64,000 nucleotides of DNA from positions 623,129 to 687,128 of the forward strand of contig NZ_FNRF01000002.1 of the NCBI RefSeq assembly GCF_900107775.1. Reading direction: 5' to 3'. Position 1 is the first letter of the stretch. The number at the start of each line of letters is the position of its first letter. The notes below the pieces were generated by a model, which did not search any database, was not told the DNA's origin, and saw only the letters and a list, made by a program, of their open reading frames with translations. Made by a program: the position numbers and the translations under genes. This document shows positions 17,060-26,933 of the stretch, piece after piece. The DNA is from Xylanibacter ruminicola. Lineage in GTDB: Bacteria; Bacteroidota; Bacteroidia; Bacteroidales; Bacteroidaceae.

Positions 17060-18786
17060 TTCTTCTCCTCCACTGGTACAAGATATTTGTCGCCGGTCTG
17101 CTTCAACAGATCACGGGCATACTGCTCAGGATAACCAGGACGCTCTGCACGTGCACCATGTCCATAAGGTGTGCGCAGGAAAGTGCCGTTAGCATCTGTT
17201 GGCTTAATGGCCATATCGTTAAACTTCACAATCAGATAGAAGGCCAGCTTCTGCCAACGGGCAATCATCTCGTCACCCTTCTTGCAGCTGTAATTAGTCA
17301 GGAACTTCACACGCTCCTCGGCTGTAGGCAATGCGAGGGCCTTAGCCTCGATCTCGGGCTGAAGCTGAGCATACGAAGCGTCGAGCGAATCGCGAACGGC
17401 CTGCAGGGTTGGGAACAACTGTGAGTAACGAGGATAAACCATATTGCTAACCCAGTTGCAAACCCAGAAAGCGTTGTCCATCGAGAAGGTTACGTCATCG
17501 GCACCCTCCTCGGTAAAACACTTGGGGCGACGTGTGCTGCAAGAGTACATAGGTGTGTAAGCCACCATGTTACCATCATCGTTACCAAACCAGAAGCAAG
17601 CACCAACCTCGCGTGGCATCCAGCTACGCATCTGTGAGATAAAGCTCCAAGCAGTCTGCTGGGTTGAGATAGGACGCTCGTTGAATACATCCTGCTCGCC
17701 CACCTTGAATGTAAGAGGTGTTGGACGATAAGGCATCTGATAGATACCGCCACCAATATTGGTATCGAGAGCGAATGGTGTGCCCTCGTAGTGATCGCGC
17801 ATAGCATCGCGCAGATCCTGGATGGTTACCTTCTTGTTAGGGATAATCCAAAGTGGCATCTCCTTAGCGTTCTTCTCCTTACCGGCTGCATAGGGAACAT
17901 ACTCCGAGAAATCGTCAGCAAAGCGGTTGAAGAAACTCCAAACACGAGCCTCGCAGAAACGACGACCCGAGAAGTCGGGAGCAGCGTAGGCAGCATTATA
18001 GCTGAAGTCGGCATCCTTACCATCAAACCAGCCCATCGCACGTGCATAGCTTACCACATTGCTTGAGCAAAGCATCAGGTTGGGAACAGGCTTCTTACCG
18101 TTAACGGCATACTTCTTACCAAACAGGTCCTTCATCTTTACCTGTACATAGCGACCATCCAGGAACTTGGTGATACGACTTTGGTTAGCGTGAGCTGCTA
18201 CAGCATTATCAGGAATGCGTACAGCTACCCAAACGGTGCGCTCCTTCGACTTGGTGCGATCAGGACCGCAGCCCATCATCTCCAGTATCCAAGCCTCGTC
18301 CTTATCAGCTACAGAGAAGGTCTCACCCTCAGAGTAGTAACCATACTGCTCAACGAGCGAAGTCATAATCTGCAGGGCCTCGCGAGCAGTCTTAGAACGC
18401 TGCAGGGCGATGTAGATCAGTGAACCGTAATCGATAACACCTGTTGAGTCGGCCATCTCCTCGCGACCACCAAAGGTGGTCTCACCGATAGTTACCTGCC
18501 ACTCGTTAGAGTTACCAATCACATTATAGGTCTCGGCAGCCTCGGCTATCTCACCTAAATACTTGTTTGTATCCCACTCGTACACCTTACGCATATCGCC
18601 AGGCTGATGCTTGGCAGCGGGATAGTGATAGAGGGGCATGAATGCGCCATACGAGTCGGCATTATAAGTTACAAACACCGAACCGTCGGCGCTGGCTTTC
18701 TTGCCAACAATAAAGTTAGTACATGCCGATGCGCCCATTACGGCCATCAGCGCAATTGCTAGTATCAGTTTTCTTTTCATATACAT
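17056..18786 (-). CDS. C69-family dipeptidase
   Basis: 576 aa. A signal peptide (MKRKLILAIALMAVMGASA, counting from the second ATG at 18780, which may be the real start) ends directly before CTNFIVGKKASADGSVF. In the C69 Ntn-hydrolase family a Cys in this position is the nucleophile exposed by processing, so Cys22 is the predicted catalytic residue. The family cleaves dipeptides. It lies downstream of cstA, a peptide transporter gene, and nadC, consistent with periplasmic peptide use. Confidence 0.88.
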   Translation of the reverse strand: MYMKRKLILAIALMAVMGASACTNFIVGKKASADGSVFVTYNADSYGAFMPLYHYPAAKHQPGDMRKVYEWDTNKYLGEIAEAAETYNVIGNSNEWQVTIGETTFGGREEMADSTGVIDYGSLIYIALQRSKTAREALQIMTSLVEQYGYYSEGETFSVADKDEAWILEMMGCGPDRTKSKERTVWVAVRIPDNAVAAHANQSRITKFLDGRYVQVKMKDLFGKKYAVNGKKPVPNLMLCSSNVVSYARAMGWFDGKDADFSYNAAYAAPDFSGRRFCEARVWSFFNRFADDFSEYVPYAAGKEKNAKEMPLWIIPNKKVTIQDLRDAMRDHYEGTPFALDTNIGGGIYQMPYRPTPLTFKVGEQDVFNERPISTQQTAWSFISQMRSWMPREVGACFWFGNDDGNMVAYTPMYSCSTRRPKCFTEEGADDVTFSMDNAFWVCNWVSNMVYPRYSQLFPTLQAVRDSLDASYAQLQPEIEAKALALPTAEERVKFLTNYSCKKGDEMIARWQKLAFYLIVKFNDMAIKPTDANGTFLRTPYGHGARAERPGYPEQYARDLLKQTGDKYLVPVEEKK

Positions 18787-18796
18787 TATTATAATA

Positions 18797-19648
18797 TTAG
18801 TCGCAAGCCTTGAAACTCATGTCGAGTCCCTTAACAGAGTGTGTGAGTGCACCAACGCTGATGAAATCTACACCCTGTTCAGCATAATCACGGATGGTAT
18901 CGAAGGTGATACCGCCGCTCGATTCTGTCTCATAACGATGGTTGATAATATCAACCGCCTTCTTGGTATCGGGCACGCTGAAGTTATCGAGCATGATACG
19001 GTCCACACCACCGTGATCCAGTACCTGCTGCAACTCATCGAACGAACGAACCTCGATCTCAATCTTCAGGTTCAAGCCTTTCTCATCGAGATACTGATGG
19101 CAACGATCGATAGCGTTTGTGATACCACCAGCAAAATCTACGTGGTTATCCTTGAGCAGAATCATATCAAACAAACCGATACGGTGATTGCAACCACCAC
19201 CAATCTTTACGGCCTGCTTCTCGAGCATACGCATACCAGGTGTGGTTTTACGGGTATCAAGCACACGGGTGTTGGTACCCTCCAGACGCTTCACATACTT
19301 ATCGGTCATGGTGGCAATACCACTCATGCGCTGCATGATATTCAGCATCAGACGCTCGGTCTGAAGCAGCGAACGGATTTTTCCTGAAACAATCATGGCG
19401 ATATCGCCTTTCTTTACGCGGGTTCCATCCTGCATCAGCACCTCAACCTGCATGGTGGGGTCGAAACGGTGGAACACTTCTTTTGCAATTTCTACTCCTG
19501 CCAAGATACCATCTTCCTTAATCAGCAGATGGCTCTTACCCATTGCATCCTCGGGGATACAGCACAAGGTAGTGTGGTCGCCATCGCCTATATCTTCGGC
19601 AAACGACAGATCTATCAGTCTGTCAACCAATTCATCAACACTTAACAT
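18797..19648 (-). CDS. nadC: Nicotinate-nucleotide pyrophosphorylase (carboxylating)
   Basis: 283 aa. The active-site region VLDTRKTTPGMRMLEKQAVK and GGGCNHRIGLFDMILLKDNH is characteristic, and IEIEVRSFDE and IMLDNFSV follow. It converts quinolinate and PRPP to nicotinate mononucleotide in NAD synthesis. It lies inside the cstA-barrel-nadC-dipeptidase-HAD run on the minus strand. Confidence 0.95.
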   Translation of the reverse strand: MLSVDELVDRLIDLSFAEDIGDGDHTTLCCIPEDAMGKSHLLIKEDGILAGVEIAKEVFHRFDPTMQVEVLMQDGTRVKKGDIAMIVSGKIRSLLQTERLMLNIMQRMSGIATMTDKYVKRLEGTNTRVLDTRKTTPGMRMLEKQAVKIGGGCNHRIGLFDMILLKDNHVDFAGGITNAIDRCHQYLDEKGLNLKIEIEVRSFDELQQVLDHGGVDRIMLDNFSVPDTKKAVDIINHRYETESSGGITFDTIRDYAEQGVDFISVGALTHSVKGLDMSFKACD

Positions 19649-19685
19649 TAATTTTAAATTTTACTATTTTACTTTTATTTTGATT

Positions 19686-20189
19686 TTAGAAATAAATTCC
19701 GAATCCGAGACGTACGCCGAATCCTGAATAGTTGGAATCCTTGGTACTGTGCTCGTAATATACCTCGGGCTCAACAGTGAGCTTACCTGTGAGGAAATAA
19801 GCGTAACCTACGCTCAGCTCAGGACGGAAATCGCTGAAGTCGTCGCAATGTACATACTTGGCTGTAGCACCTGCATACACACCGCAACTCTCAAAATAAT
19901 AACGCAATCCGGCACCCAACTGTACCACCGATGGAAAATCGGTCTGAGCACGATAACCTACCAAACCGGTAATCATCCAGTCGTCGGCAATCAGATAACC
20001 GCCTTTAGCATCAAGGTTGAAGGTCCAATCGCTACCCTTATGATAGTTCAGATCCAAACCTGAGAGCGAAGCGCCTACATACCACTTATCCTGAGTAAAC
20101 ACCTTTTCAGAATCGTTCAGATACTGTGCATTAGCACCGATTGCCATCATCAGGCCGATAGCAGCCATCATCAACTTTTTCATAATCAT
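19686..20189 (-). CDS. Small outer-membrane beta-barrel protein
   Basis: 167 aa. Signal peptide MKKLMMAAIGLMMAIGANAQ, then alternating hydrophobic strands rich in Tyr and Gly and a C-terminal aromatic residue (GFGIYF), as expected for an eight-stranded barrel recognised by BamA. Its ATG overlaps the cstA stop by one base (TAATG), so it is translationally coupled to the transporter. Ligand unknown. Confidence 0.82.
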   Translation of the reverse strand: MIMKKLMMAAIGLMMAIGANAQYLNDSEKVFTQDKWYVGASLSGLDLNYHKGSDWTFNLDAKGGYLIADDWMITGLVGYRAQTDFPSVVQLGAGLRYYFESCGVYAGATAKYVHCDDFSDFRPELSVGYAYFLTGKLTVEPEVYYEHSTKDSNYSGFGVRLGFGIYF

Positions 20190-21649
20190 TACTGTTTTAA
20201 GTTATTATTCTTTCGATACCATAATACAAACCATACGATAGCTACACCCAGACAAACCACGCCATAAGGATAACCATCGTTGCCAAGACCCAGGAACTGC
20301 TTCGACACAAAGAAGTAGGTACTACAAACGGTAGTCATAAACAAGGCAGGAATCAGCGTAAGCCAGAAGCACTTGTTGTTGCGAACCAGATAAACGGTGA
20401 TGGTCCAGAGTGTGAACACGCTGAGCGCCTGATTACTCCAACCGAAATACTGCCAGATGGTATTGAAACCATCGGGATTCTCAATCTGCCAAACCAGCAT
20501 AGCGATAGAGATGGCAAACAAGGGGATACAGATAAGCAAGCGCTTCGGGATGGGGCGCTGATTCATCTTTAACCACTCGGCAACAATCAGTCGGGCCGAA
20601 CGGAAAGCAGTATCACCCGATGTGATAGGTGCAGCAACCACTCCCAACATAGCCAGGATAGCACCAACAACACCCAACCACTCGTTACAAACCAAGTTTA
20701 CTACAGCTGGAGCCGAAGTATGGAATCCAGCAGTAGCCTGCTCAATCAGCGTATAGCCTGGAGCGGGGTTACCATAGAAGAACCACGATGCTACTGTAGC
20801 CCAAATAAGTGCCACGATACCCTCGGTAATCATGGCGCCATAGAAGATGGGGCGACCCATTTTCTCGCTCTTTACGCAACGGGCCATCAGCGGACTCTGT
20901 GTAGCATGGAAACCTGAGATAGCACCACAGGCAATGGTGATAAACAAAGCTGGGAAGATGTTATCCTTCCAGGTATCAGGCTCGGTAGCAGCACCCATAT
21001 TATACAGACTGTTCCAGAGCTCGGGCACTGTGGGCCAATGCAGGAACAACCACACCATCAGCGCAGCTGCCATAAACAGCAGCGAGAAGGCGAAGAGCGG
21101 ATATATCTTTCCGATAATCTTGTCAATAGGCAACATAGTGGCAATGACATAATAGCTGAAAATGATGATAATCCACATAAGGGTGTCACCACCTATAGAA
21201 TGCAGAATCTCGGCTGGCGAATAGACAAACACCGCACCTACTATAATGAGCAGCAGCACGGTGAACACCAGCATGATATTCTTGGTGGTCTTGCCCAGAT
21301 ACTGACCGATGAGTTCCGGCAGGCCTGCACCATCATGACGCATGGACAGCATGCCCGACAAATAATCGTGGGTGGCACCGGCAAAAATACAACCAAAAAC
21401 AATCCACAGATAGGCTACCGGACCGTACTTGGCTCCCATAATAGCACCAAAAATAGGACCAGTACCAGCAATATTCAGGAACTGAATCATGAAGATTTTC
21501 CATGAAGGAAGTACGATGTAGTCTAGGCCATCAGCTTTGGCAACAGCTGGAGTCACACGGTCGTCGGGACCAAACACACGCTCTACCAGGCGACCATAGA
21601 AGAAGTAGCCTATCACAAGAGCAACGAGACTCAATACAAATGAAATCAT
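20189..21649 (-). CDS. cstA: CstA-type carbon starvation / peptide transporter
   Basis: 486 aa, short compared with the roughly 700-residue E. coli form but typical of the compact Bacteroidota version. The signature FLNIAGTGPIFGAIMGAKYG followed by GAIFAGATHDYLSGML-like sequence is present, with about 12-14 hydrophobic helices. CstA proteins import peptides (and pyruvate in some species). First gene of a five-gene minus-strand run. Confidence 0.93.
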   Translation of the reverse strand: MISFVLSLVALVIGYFFYGRLVERVFGPDDRVTPAVAKADGLDYIVLPSWKIFMIQFLNIAGTGPIFGAIMGAKYGPVAYLWIVFGCIFAGATHDYLSGMLSMRHDGAGLPELIGQYLGKTTKNIMLVFTVLLLIIVGAVFVYSPAEILHSIGGDTLMWIIIIFSYYVIATMLPIDKIIGKIYPLFAFSLLFMAAALMVWLFLHWPTVPELWNSLYNMGAATEPDTWKDNIFPALFITIACGAISGFHATQSPLMARCVKSEKMGRPIFYGAMITEGIVALIWATVASWFFYGNPAPGYTLIEQATAGFHTSAPAVVNLVCNEWLGVVGAILAMLGVVAAPITSGDTAFRSARLIVAEWLKMNQRPIPKRLLICIPLFAISIAMLVWQIENPDGFNTIWQYFGWSNQALSVFTLWTITVYLVRNNKCFWLTLIPALFMTTVCSTYFFVSKQFLGLGNDGYPYGVVCLGVAIVWFVLWYRKNNNLKQ

Positions 21650-21682
21650 CTTTCTTTAGCTATTTTTTGAATTATTTTTGTG

Positions 21683-21690
21683 CAAAAGTA
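21683..21690 (-). promoter_or_regulatory. Possible -7 element for cstA
   Basis: Minus strand TACTTTTG, 34 bases before the cstA ATG. No clear -33 box. It would be divergent to the glycosidase promoter. Confidence 0.4.
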
Positions 21691-21699
21691 GTGTTTTTA

Positions 21700-21730
21700 T
21701 TTGAGAAATGGAAAAAATAAAGTAACTTTG
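21700..21730 (+). promoter_or_regulatory. Promoter of the GHL10 glycosidase gene
   Basis: TTTG (21700-21703), 19 bp, TAACTTTG (21723-21730), about 29 bases before the start codon. Confidence 0.8.
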
Positions 21731-21758
21731 CACCAAAATTATCAAAAAAAATATCATT

Positions 21759-23225
21759 TTGAAGACAATTATACATATTTTCGTGCTTTTAGCACTTGTG
21801 CTAAGTACCAAAGCGAACACGCCAAAACATGAAGTAAGAGCCGTTTGGTTGACAACCATTGGTGGCATTGACTGGCCTCACTCCTACTCTACACCTACCC
21901 AGCAGCGCGAGTTGATTTCGATTCTCGACCAACTGCAGCAGGCTGGTATCAATACCGTACTGATACAAACCCGAGTACGTGCCACCACTATTTTCCCAAC
22001 CCCCACTGAGCCTTGGGACGGTTGCATTACTGGTCATCCTGGCAAATCGCCAGGTTACGACCCTCTGCAGTTCTGCATTAACGAGTGCCATCGTCGCGGT
22101 ATGGAGTGCCACGCTTGGATTGTTACCATCCCCGTTGGAAAATGGAACGGTACAGGCTGTAAGCTGCTCCGACAGAAATACCCATCGCTGATCCGTAAGA
22201 TTGGCGACGAGGGATATATGGATCCCGAAAAGCCACAAACGGGCGATTATTTGGCCCAGTTCTGTGCCGAAGTTACCCGCAATTACGATGTAGATGGCAT
22301 CCATCTGGATTACATCCGCTACCCCGAAACCTGGAAGCTGAAGGTATCGCGCCCACAAGGTCGACAGTACATCACCGATATCGTTCGCAAGATTAATCGC
22401 TCCGTTAAAGGTTTAAAACCATGGATTAAGCTATCTTGCTCGCCTATAGGAAAATACGACGACTTGACTCGTTACAAAAGTTCGGGTTGGAATGCCAACA
22501 CCACCGTGTGTCAGGATGCCCAAGGATGGTTGCGCGACGGACTGATGGATGCCCTGTACCCGATGATGTATTTTCAGGGTAATAACTTCTTCCCCTTTGC
22601 GGTAGATTGGTTGGAGCATAGCTACGGACGTATGGTAGCTCCAGGCCTGGCTGTTTACATGATGCATCCCCGCGAAAAGAACTGGAATCTGGATGTGATT
22701 ACCCGCGAGATGAACGTGCTGCGCCAGCTTGGTTTGGGATGCACTTTCTTCCGCAGTAAGTTCTTTACCGATAATACCAAAGGTATCTACGATTTCACCC
22801 GCGATTTCAATATCGTACCAGCCCTCATTCCACCTATGACGTGGGCAGGCAAGCAGGCCCCATCGGCTGTTAACCATTTGCAGATGAAACGCGGTTTGAT
22901 CAACGATATGATTTCGTGGCAGAAGGCTACCGACTATTCGGGTGCCGACTATCTATTATATAATGTCTATGCCTCAGAAACACTTCCCGTTGACGTGAAC
23001 AATCCCGAGAACCTGATTGCTACCCGTCAGCGTGATTTGTCGATTACCGTACCCCATAAGGGTCGCACCTTGTATTATGCCGTTACAGCCATGAATCGTT
23101 ATGGGATGGAGGGCGAGGCTGCCTGCATTCCCACAGCAATGGGGCCTCAAGGTAGCAATCGCTTCGATTTTCGCGAGCTAATCATGGGAAATAAGCTAAA
23201 AAAGTACAAATCAACAAAGAAATGA
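21759..23225 (+). CDS. GHL10-type family 10-like glycosylhydrolase
   Basis: 488 aa with a TTG start: TTG-AAG-ACA reads MKTIIHIFVLLALVLSTKA, a signal peptide, and no ATG or GTG lies between the promoter and this peptide. The catalytic region EVRAVWLTTIGGIDWPHSYS, then LIQTRVRATTIFPT and DGIHLDYIRYP, is the TIM-barrel signature of the GHL10/DUF187 group. The C-terminus resembles a fibronectin-like module (LYYAVTAMNRYGMEG). The exported enzyme is expected to act on envelope or environmental polysaccharide; its substrate is not determined. Confidence 0.85.
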   Translation: MKTIIHIFVLLALVLSTKANTPKHEVRAVWLTTIGGIDWPHSYSTPTQQRELISILDQLQQAGINTVLIQTRVRATTIFPTPTEPWDGCITGHPGKSPGYDPLQFCINECHRRGMECHAWIVTIPVGKWNGTGCKLLRQKYPSLIRKIGDEGYMDPEKPQTGDYLAQFCAEVTRNYDVDGIHLDYIRYPETWKLKVSRPQGRQYITDIVRKINRSVKGLKPWIKLSCSPIGKYDDLTRYKSSGWNANTTVCQDAQGWLRDGLMDALYPMMYFQGNNFFPFAVDWLEHSYGRMVAPGLAVYMMHPREKNWNLDVITREMNVLRQLGLGCTFFRSKFFTDNTKGIYDFTRDFNIVPALIPPMTWAGKQAPSAVNHLQMKRGLINDMISWQKATDYSGADYLLYNVYASETLPVDVNNPENLIATRQRDLSITVPHKGRTLYYAVTAMNRYGMEGEAACIPTAMGPQGSNRFDFRELIMGNKLKKYKSTKK

Positions 23226-23259
23226 GCTAAAAACACAACCTCATTTGCCAATAATTGCG

Positions 23260-23267
23260 TAATTTTG
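23260..23267 (+). promoter_or_regulatory. Probable -7 element for uxuA
   Basis: TAATTTTG, 41 bases upstream of the uxuA ATG. The nearest TTTG (23244-23247) is only 12 bp away, too close, so the -33 is unassigned. Confidence 0.5.
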
Positions 23268-23307
23268 CAGCATTCAAAAATATAGCAAATCAAAAATATA
23301 ACTAATT

Positions 23308-24561
23308 ATGGAAAGAACTTGGAGATGGTTTGGCAAGAAGGATAAGATTACTCTTGCACAACTCAGACAAATCGGTGTTGAGGGCATTGTTACCGCCCTG
23401 CACGATGTACCCCTTGGCGAGGTTTGGACTCGTGAGAAGATTCGCGACCTGCGCGAGTACATCGAGAGCTACGGCATGCGCTGGAGCGTAGTAGAATCGT
23501 TGCCCGTTGTTGAGACAATCAAATACGGCGGTCCCGATCGCGATCACCAGATTGAGGTTTACAAAGAGAGTCTGCGTAACCTTGCTGCCGAAGGTATCCA
23601 CTGCATCTGCTACAACTTCATGCCCGTACTCGACTGGGCTCGCACCGACTTGTTCCACGACAACCCCAACGGTGCCACTAACCTCTATTTCAACTATGCC
23701 GAATTTGCTTATTTCGACATCTATATCCTGAAGCGTCCAGGCGCTCGCGAGGAATGGGAGAAGTTCCAGTTCCCCGAGGGATGGGGCCAGGGCCGCAGCG
23801 TCATCGCCGAGTGCGATGAGCTGGCCAAGACCATGACACCAGAGAAGGACCACAAACTGGTAGAGAATATTGTGATTAAGACGCAGGGCTTTGTATCAGG
23901 TAACTTCAGCGAGAACGATGAGGCTCCTGTACAGAAGTTCCGCGAGTTCCTCGATCTGTATAAGGGCATCGACAAGGCTAAGCTGCGTGCCAACATGAAG
24001 TACTTCCTCGAGGCTATCATGCCTGTTTGCGAGGAGTGCAACATGAACATGTGTGTTCACCCCGACGATCCCCCTATCGAGATTCTAGGCTTGCCACGTA
24101 TCGTACGTACCGAGGAGGATATCCAGTGGTTCCTGGATGCTGTGCCCAACAAGCATAACGGACTCACCTTCTGTGCTGGTTCGCTCTCTGCAGGCGCTTA
24201 TAACAATGTGGTTGAGTTGGCTAAGAAGTTTGCCTCTCGCACACACTTCGTTCACCTGCGTTCGTGCCACATCTTCCCCAATGGCGACTTTACTGAGGCC
24301 TCTCACCTGGGCGGTCGTGCCGACCTGATCGAGCTGTGCCGTATCTTCGAGAAGGAGAATCCCGCTCTGCCCATGCGTGTGGATCACGGTATGACCTTTA
24401 CCGATGAGCCTGGTGGCATTATGGACGAGAGCAGTCACGGTCACAATGCCGGTTACACTCTCCTGGGTCGTATGTTCGCCCTCGGTCAGGTACAGGGTAT
24501 CCTCGCCGCCGTTGATCGCGAATTAGGCATCGAATACAAACAACCCGGCTTTTTCGATTAA
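23308..24561 (+). CDS. uxuA: Mannonate dehydratase
   Basis: 417 aa. The start MERTWRWFGKKDKITLAQLR, then GIHCICYNFMPVLDWARTDL, HPDDPP, and the metal-binding CAGSLSAG, FVHLRSCH and RVDHGMTF segments match UxuA. It converts D-mannonate to 2-keto-3-deoxygluconate in glucuronate catabolism. uxuB follows after a 61-base gap that contains a GC-rich palindromic repeat. A TAATTTTG -7 element lies at 23260-23267. Confidence 0.95.
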   Translation: MERTWRWFGKKDKITLAQLRQIGVEGIVTALHDVPLGEVWTREKIRDLREYIESYGMRWSVVESLPVVETIKYGGPDRDHQIEVYKESLRNLAAEGIHCICYNFMPVLDWARTDLFHDNPNGATNLYFNYAEFAYFDIYILKRPGAREEWEKFQFPEGWGQGRSVIAECDELAKTMTPEKDHKLVENIVIKTQGFVSGNFSENDEAPVQKFREFLDLYKGIDKAKLRANMKYFLEAIMPVCEECNMNMCVHPDDPPIEILGLPRIVRTEEDIQWFLDAVPNKHNGLTFCAGSLSAGAYNNVVELAKKFASRTHFVHLRSCHIFPNGDFTEASHLGGRADLIELCRIFEKENPALPMRVDHGMTFTDEPGGIMDESSHGHNAGYTLLGRMFALGQVQGILAAVDRELGIEYKQPGFFD

Positions 24562-24562
24562 T

Positions 24563-24602
24563 TAAAGCCTACCCCAACCCCTCCCAAAGGGGAGGGGCTT
24601 TA
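24563..24602. repeat. GC-rich palindromic repeat, intergenic copy
   Basis: Between uxuA and uxuB: outer arms TAAAGCC / GGCTTTA, core CCCCTCCC AAA GGGGAGGGG. Similar copies are found inside leuC (30618) and twice in the glutamate synthase fusion (63534, 63588). It could also act as a transcript-stabilising hairpin within the operon. Confidence 0.8.
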
Positions 24603-24622
24603 AAATATTAAAACAAAAAGAA

Positions 24623-26209
24623 ATGAAACTTAATGATATTATAAGCGGTAAGTTTAGCGCCGCAGAGTGGGAAGCTAAGGGCTACCAGCTTCCTAAGTTT
24701 GATATCAAGGCTGTACGCGAAAAGACAGCCAAAGAGCCCACATGGGTACACTTCGGTGGCGGAAACATCTTCCGTGCTTTCCCTGCTGCCATCCTGAACG
24801 ACGCACTGAACACAGGTAAGTACGATCGCGGTGTGATTGTAGCCGAGACTTTCGACTTCGAGGTCATCGATAAGGCTTATGCCCCCTATAACAACCTTTC
24901 GCTTTGCGTGAACCTCTGCTCAGACGGTTCTATCGAGAAGAAGGTGATTGCCTCAGTAACCGAAGCCCTGAAGGCCGACCCACAGTTTGAGGATTGGAAC
25001 CGTCTGGTTGAAATCTTCAAGAACCCATCATTGCAGATGATTTCGTTCACCATCACCGAGAAGGGTTACACTTACAACGAGGCCGATCTGGCTCGCGGAC
25101 TGAAGCCCCTCTTCGCTATGGGTAAGGTTTGTGCCCTGTTGCTCGAGCGTTTCAACGCCGGACAGCTGCCTCTCACCGTTCAGAGTATGGACAACTGCTC
25201 GCACAACGGCGATAAGGTAAAGGCTGGCGTATTTGCTTATGCCGAGCGTTGGGTGAAGGACGGACTGGTACCTGCTGCCTTCCTCGACTACCTGAAGGAT
25301 GAGAAGAAGATCACCTTCCCATGGTCGATGATTGATAAGATTACCCCTCGTCCACACGAGAAGGTAAAAGAGATGTTGGCTGCTGATGGTTTCGACGACA
25401 ACAACTACATCGAGACCGAGAAGCACACCTTCACAGCTCCATTCGTAAATGCCGAAGAGGTGCAGTATCTGGTAATCGAGGATAACTACACCAACGGTCG
25501 CCCACCATTGGATCTGGGCGGTGCGCTCTACACCACTCGCGAAACCGTTGATAAGGTTGAGACCATGAAGGTTACCACCTGCCTGAACCCTCTGCACACC
25601 GCCATGAGTATCTATGGCTGCATGCTGGGCTACACCTTGATTTCTGCCGAGATGGCCGACGAGGACCTGCGCCCATTCGTTCAGAAGCTGGGTTATATCG
25701 AGGCTATGCCGGTAGTAGTTGATCCAGGTGTGCTGAACCCCTACGAGTTTATCGGCGCTGTTATCAATCGCCGTTTACCAAACCCATTCATGCCCGATGC
25801 CCCACAGCGTATCGCTATGGATACCAGTCAGAAGCTGCCTATCCGTTTTGGTGAGACTCTGAAGAAGTACATCGCTCGCGGTTTGGATAAGAGCAATCTG
25901 GTACTCATCCCTCTCACCTTGGCTGGTTACGCCCGCTACCTGAAGGGAATTAAGGATGATGGTACAGCCTTTGATTGTTCCCCCGACCCCATGCTCGAGG
26001 AACTGCAGGCTATCGTTGCTCCATTGCAGATCGGTAAGGCCGATCAGGATTGGAGTTGTCTGAAGACGCTCTACAGTCGCAAGGACGTGTTCGGTCTCGA
26101 CCTTTACGAGGCTGGTCTGGGCGAGCAGATTGAGGGAATGGTTAAGGAACTGTTTGCTGGCAATGGTGCCGTTCGTGCAACCTTGCACAAATACGTTTCT
26201 GCTAGATAA
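24623..26209 (+). CDS. uxuB: Fructuronate reductase (mannitol dehydrogenase family)
   Basis: 528 aa. VHFGGGNIFRAFPAAILNDA is the nucleotide-binding start of polyol dehydrogenases of this family, and KVTTCLNPLHTAMSIYGCML carries the catalytic Lys-...-Asn-x-x-His region. Adjacent uxuA makes it the reductase that interconverts fructuronate and mannonate. Together they channel hexuronates into the 2-keto-3-deoxygluconate route. Confidence 0.9.
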   Translation: MKLNDIISGKFSAAEWEAKGYQLPKFDIKAVREKTAKEPTWVHFGGGNIFRAFPAAILNDALNTGKYDRGVIVAETFDFEVIDKAYAPYNNLSLCVNLCSDGSIEKKVIASVTEALKADPQFEDWNRLVEIFKNPSLQMISFTITEKGYTYNEADLARGLKPLFAMGKVCALLLERFNAGQLPLTVQSMDNCSHNGDKVKAGVFAYAERWVKDGLVPAAFLDYLKDEKKITFPWSMIDKITPRPHEKVKEMLAADGFDDNNYIETEKHTFTAPFVNAEEVQYLVIEDNYTNGRPPLDLGGALYTTRETVDKVETMKVTTCLNPLHTAMSIYGCMLGYTLISAEMADEDLRPFVQKLGYIEAMPVVVDPGVLNPYEFIGAVINRRLPNPFMPDAPQRIAMDTSQKLPIRFGETLKKYIARGLDKSNLVLIPLTLAGYARYLKGIKDDGTAFDCSPDPMLEELQAIVAPLQIGKADQDWSCLKTLYSRKDVFGLDLYEAGLGEQIEGMVKELFAGNGAVRATLHKYVSAR

Positions 26210-26233
26210 AATAAAATGGCCCTAATAATAATG

Positions 26234-26257
26234 AAGCCCGCCAAATTTGGTGGGCTT
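26234..26257. terminator. Bidirectional terminator between uxuB and TPR gene
   Basis: AAGCCCGCCAAA / TTTGGTGGGCTT is a 12-bp stem with hardly any loop, and T-rich sequence follows on the plus side with A-rich sequence on the other. It separates converging transcripts. Confidence 0.85.
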
Positions 26258-26264
26258 TATTATT

Positions 26265-26933
26265 TTATTTGCACTTATCGTACCACTCACGTAACGCAGC
26301 ACGTGGGGTGCCTTGTTTTACGGCTTGGTCTAATGCCTCGCGGGCCTCTTTCTTTCTGCCTAAGCGCAACAGCACATCAACCTTCGATGCCGTCAGTTCT
26401 GCGTTCTTAGGCGCTAATCGTAAAGCTTCGTCCCAATCGTACAGGGCTGCATCGTATTGCTCCTGTTGGGTTTCAAATACAGCTCTGGCTGCATAGGCAT
26501 CCGTACTGTCGGGGAACATCTGTACAGCACGGTTCAACTCATCGGCAGCATCGGTCTTTCGTCCCAACAACTGCAACACGTGCGCCAAACCCAAGCGTGC
26601 CTCCAGGTGTTCGGGCTGGATAGCTAAGAACGCCTCGTAATCAGCACGGGCAAAACTATACTGTCGCAACTGCGTCTGACAGAACGCACGGAAGTAAAGT
26701 GCCGCCAAGTTTTTCTCGTCTTTCTTCAATACAGCCGAATATTCATCGCGGGCATACTCGTACTGCTGCAGATTAATATTAGCCTCAGCCTTTTTTAATC
26801 GCAACTCCAGATTACTGGGATTCAGATTTATCTGCTCTATCAGTACCGATACCGAATCGCGCCATTGTTTGGGCGTCTGGGCAGCTGCGCCCAACGCCAC
26901 AAACATAGCAGCTATCATTACAACTTTACGCAT
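26265..26933 (-). CDS. TPR-repeat exported protein
   Basis: 222 aa. Signal peptide [19 protein letters not shown], then five or more TPR units such as [25 protein letters not shown] helices, with the repeated pattern [20 protein letters not shown]. No enzymatic domain. Its start overlaps the leuB stop by 8 bases, placing it at the end of the leucine operon transcript; a role in leucine synthesis is not implied. Confidence 0.8.
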   Translation of the reverse strand: MRKVVMIAAMFVALGAAAQTPKQWRDSVSVLIEQINLNPSNLELRLKKAEANINLQQYEYARDEYSAVLKKDEKNLAALYFRAFCQTQLRQYSFARADYEAFLAIQPEHLEARLGLAHVLQLLGRKTDAADELNRAVQMFPDSTDAYAARAVFETQQEQYDAALYDWDEALRLAPKNAELTASKVDVLLRLGRKKEAREALDQAVKQGTPRAALREWYDKCK

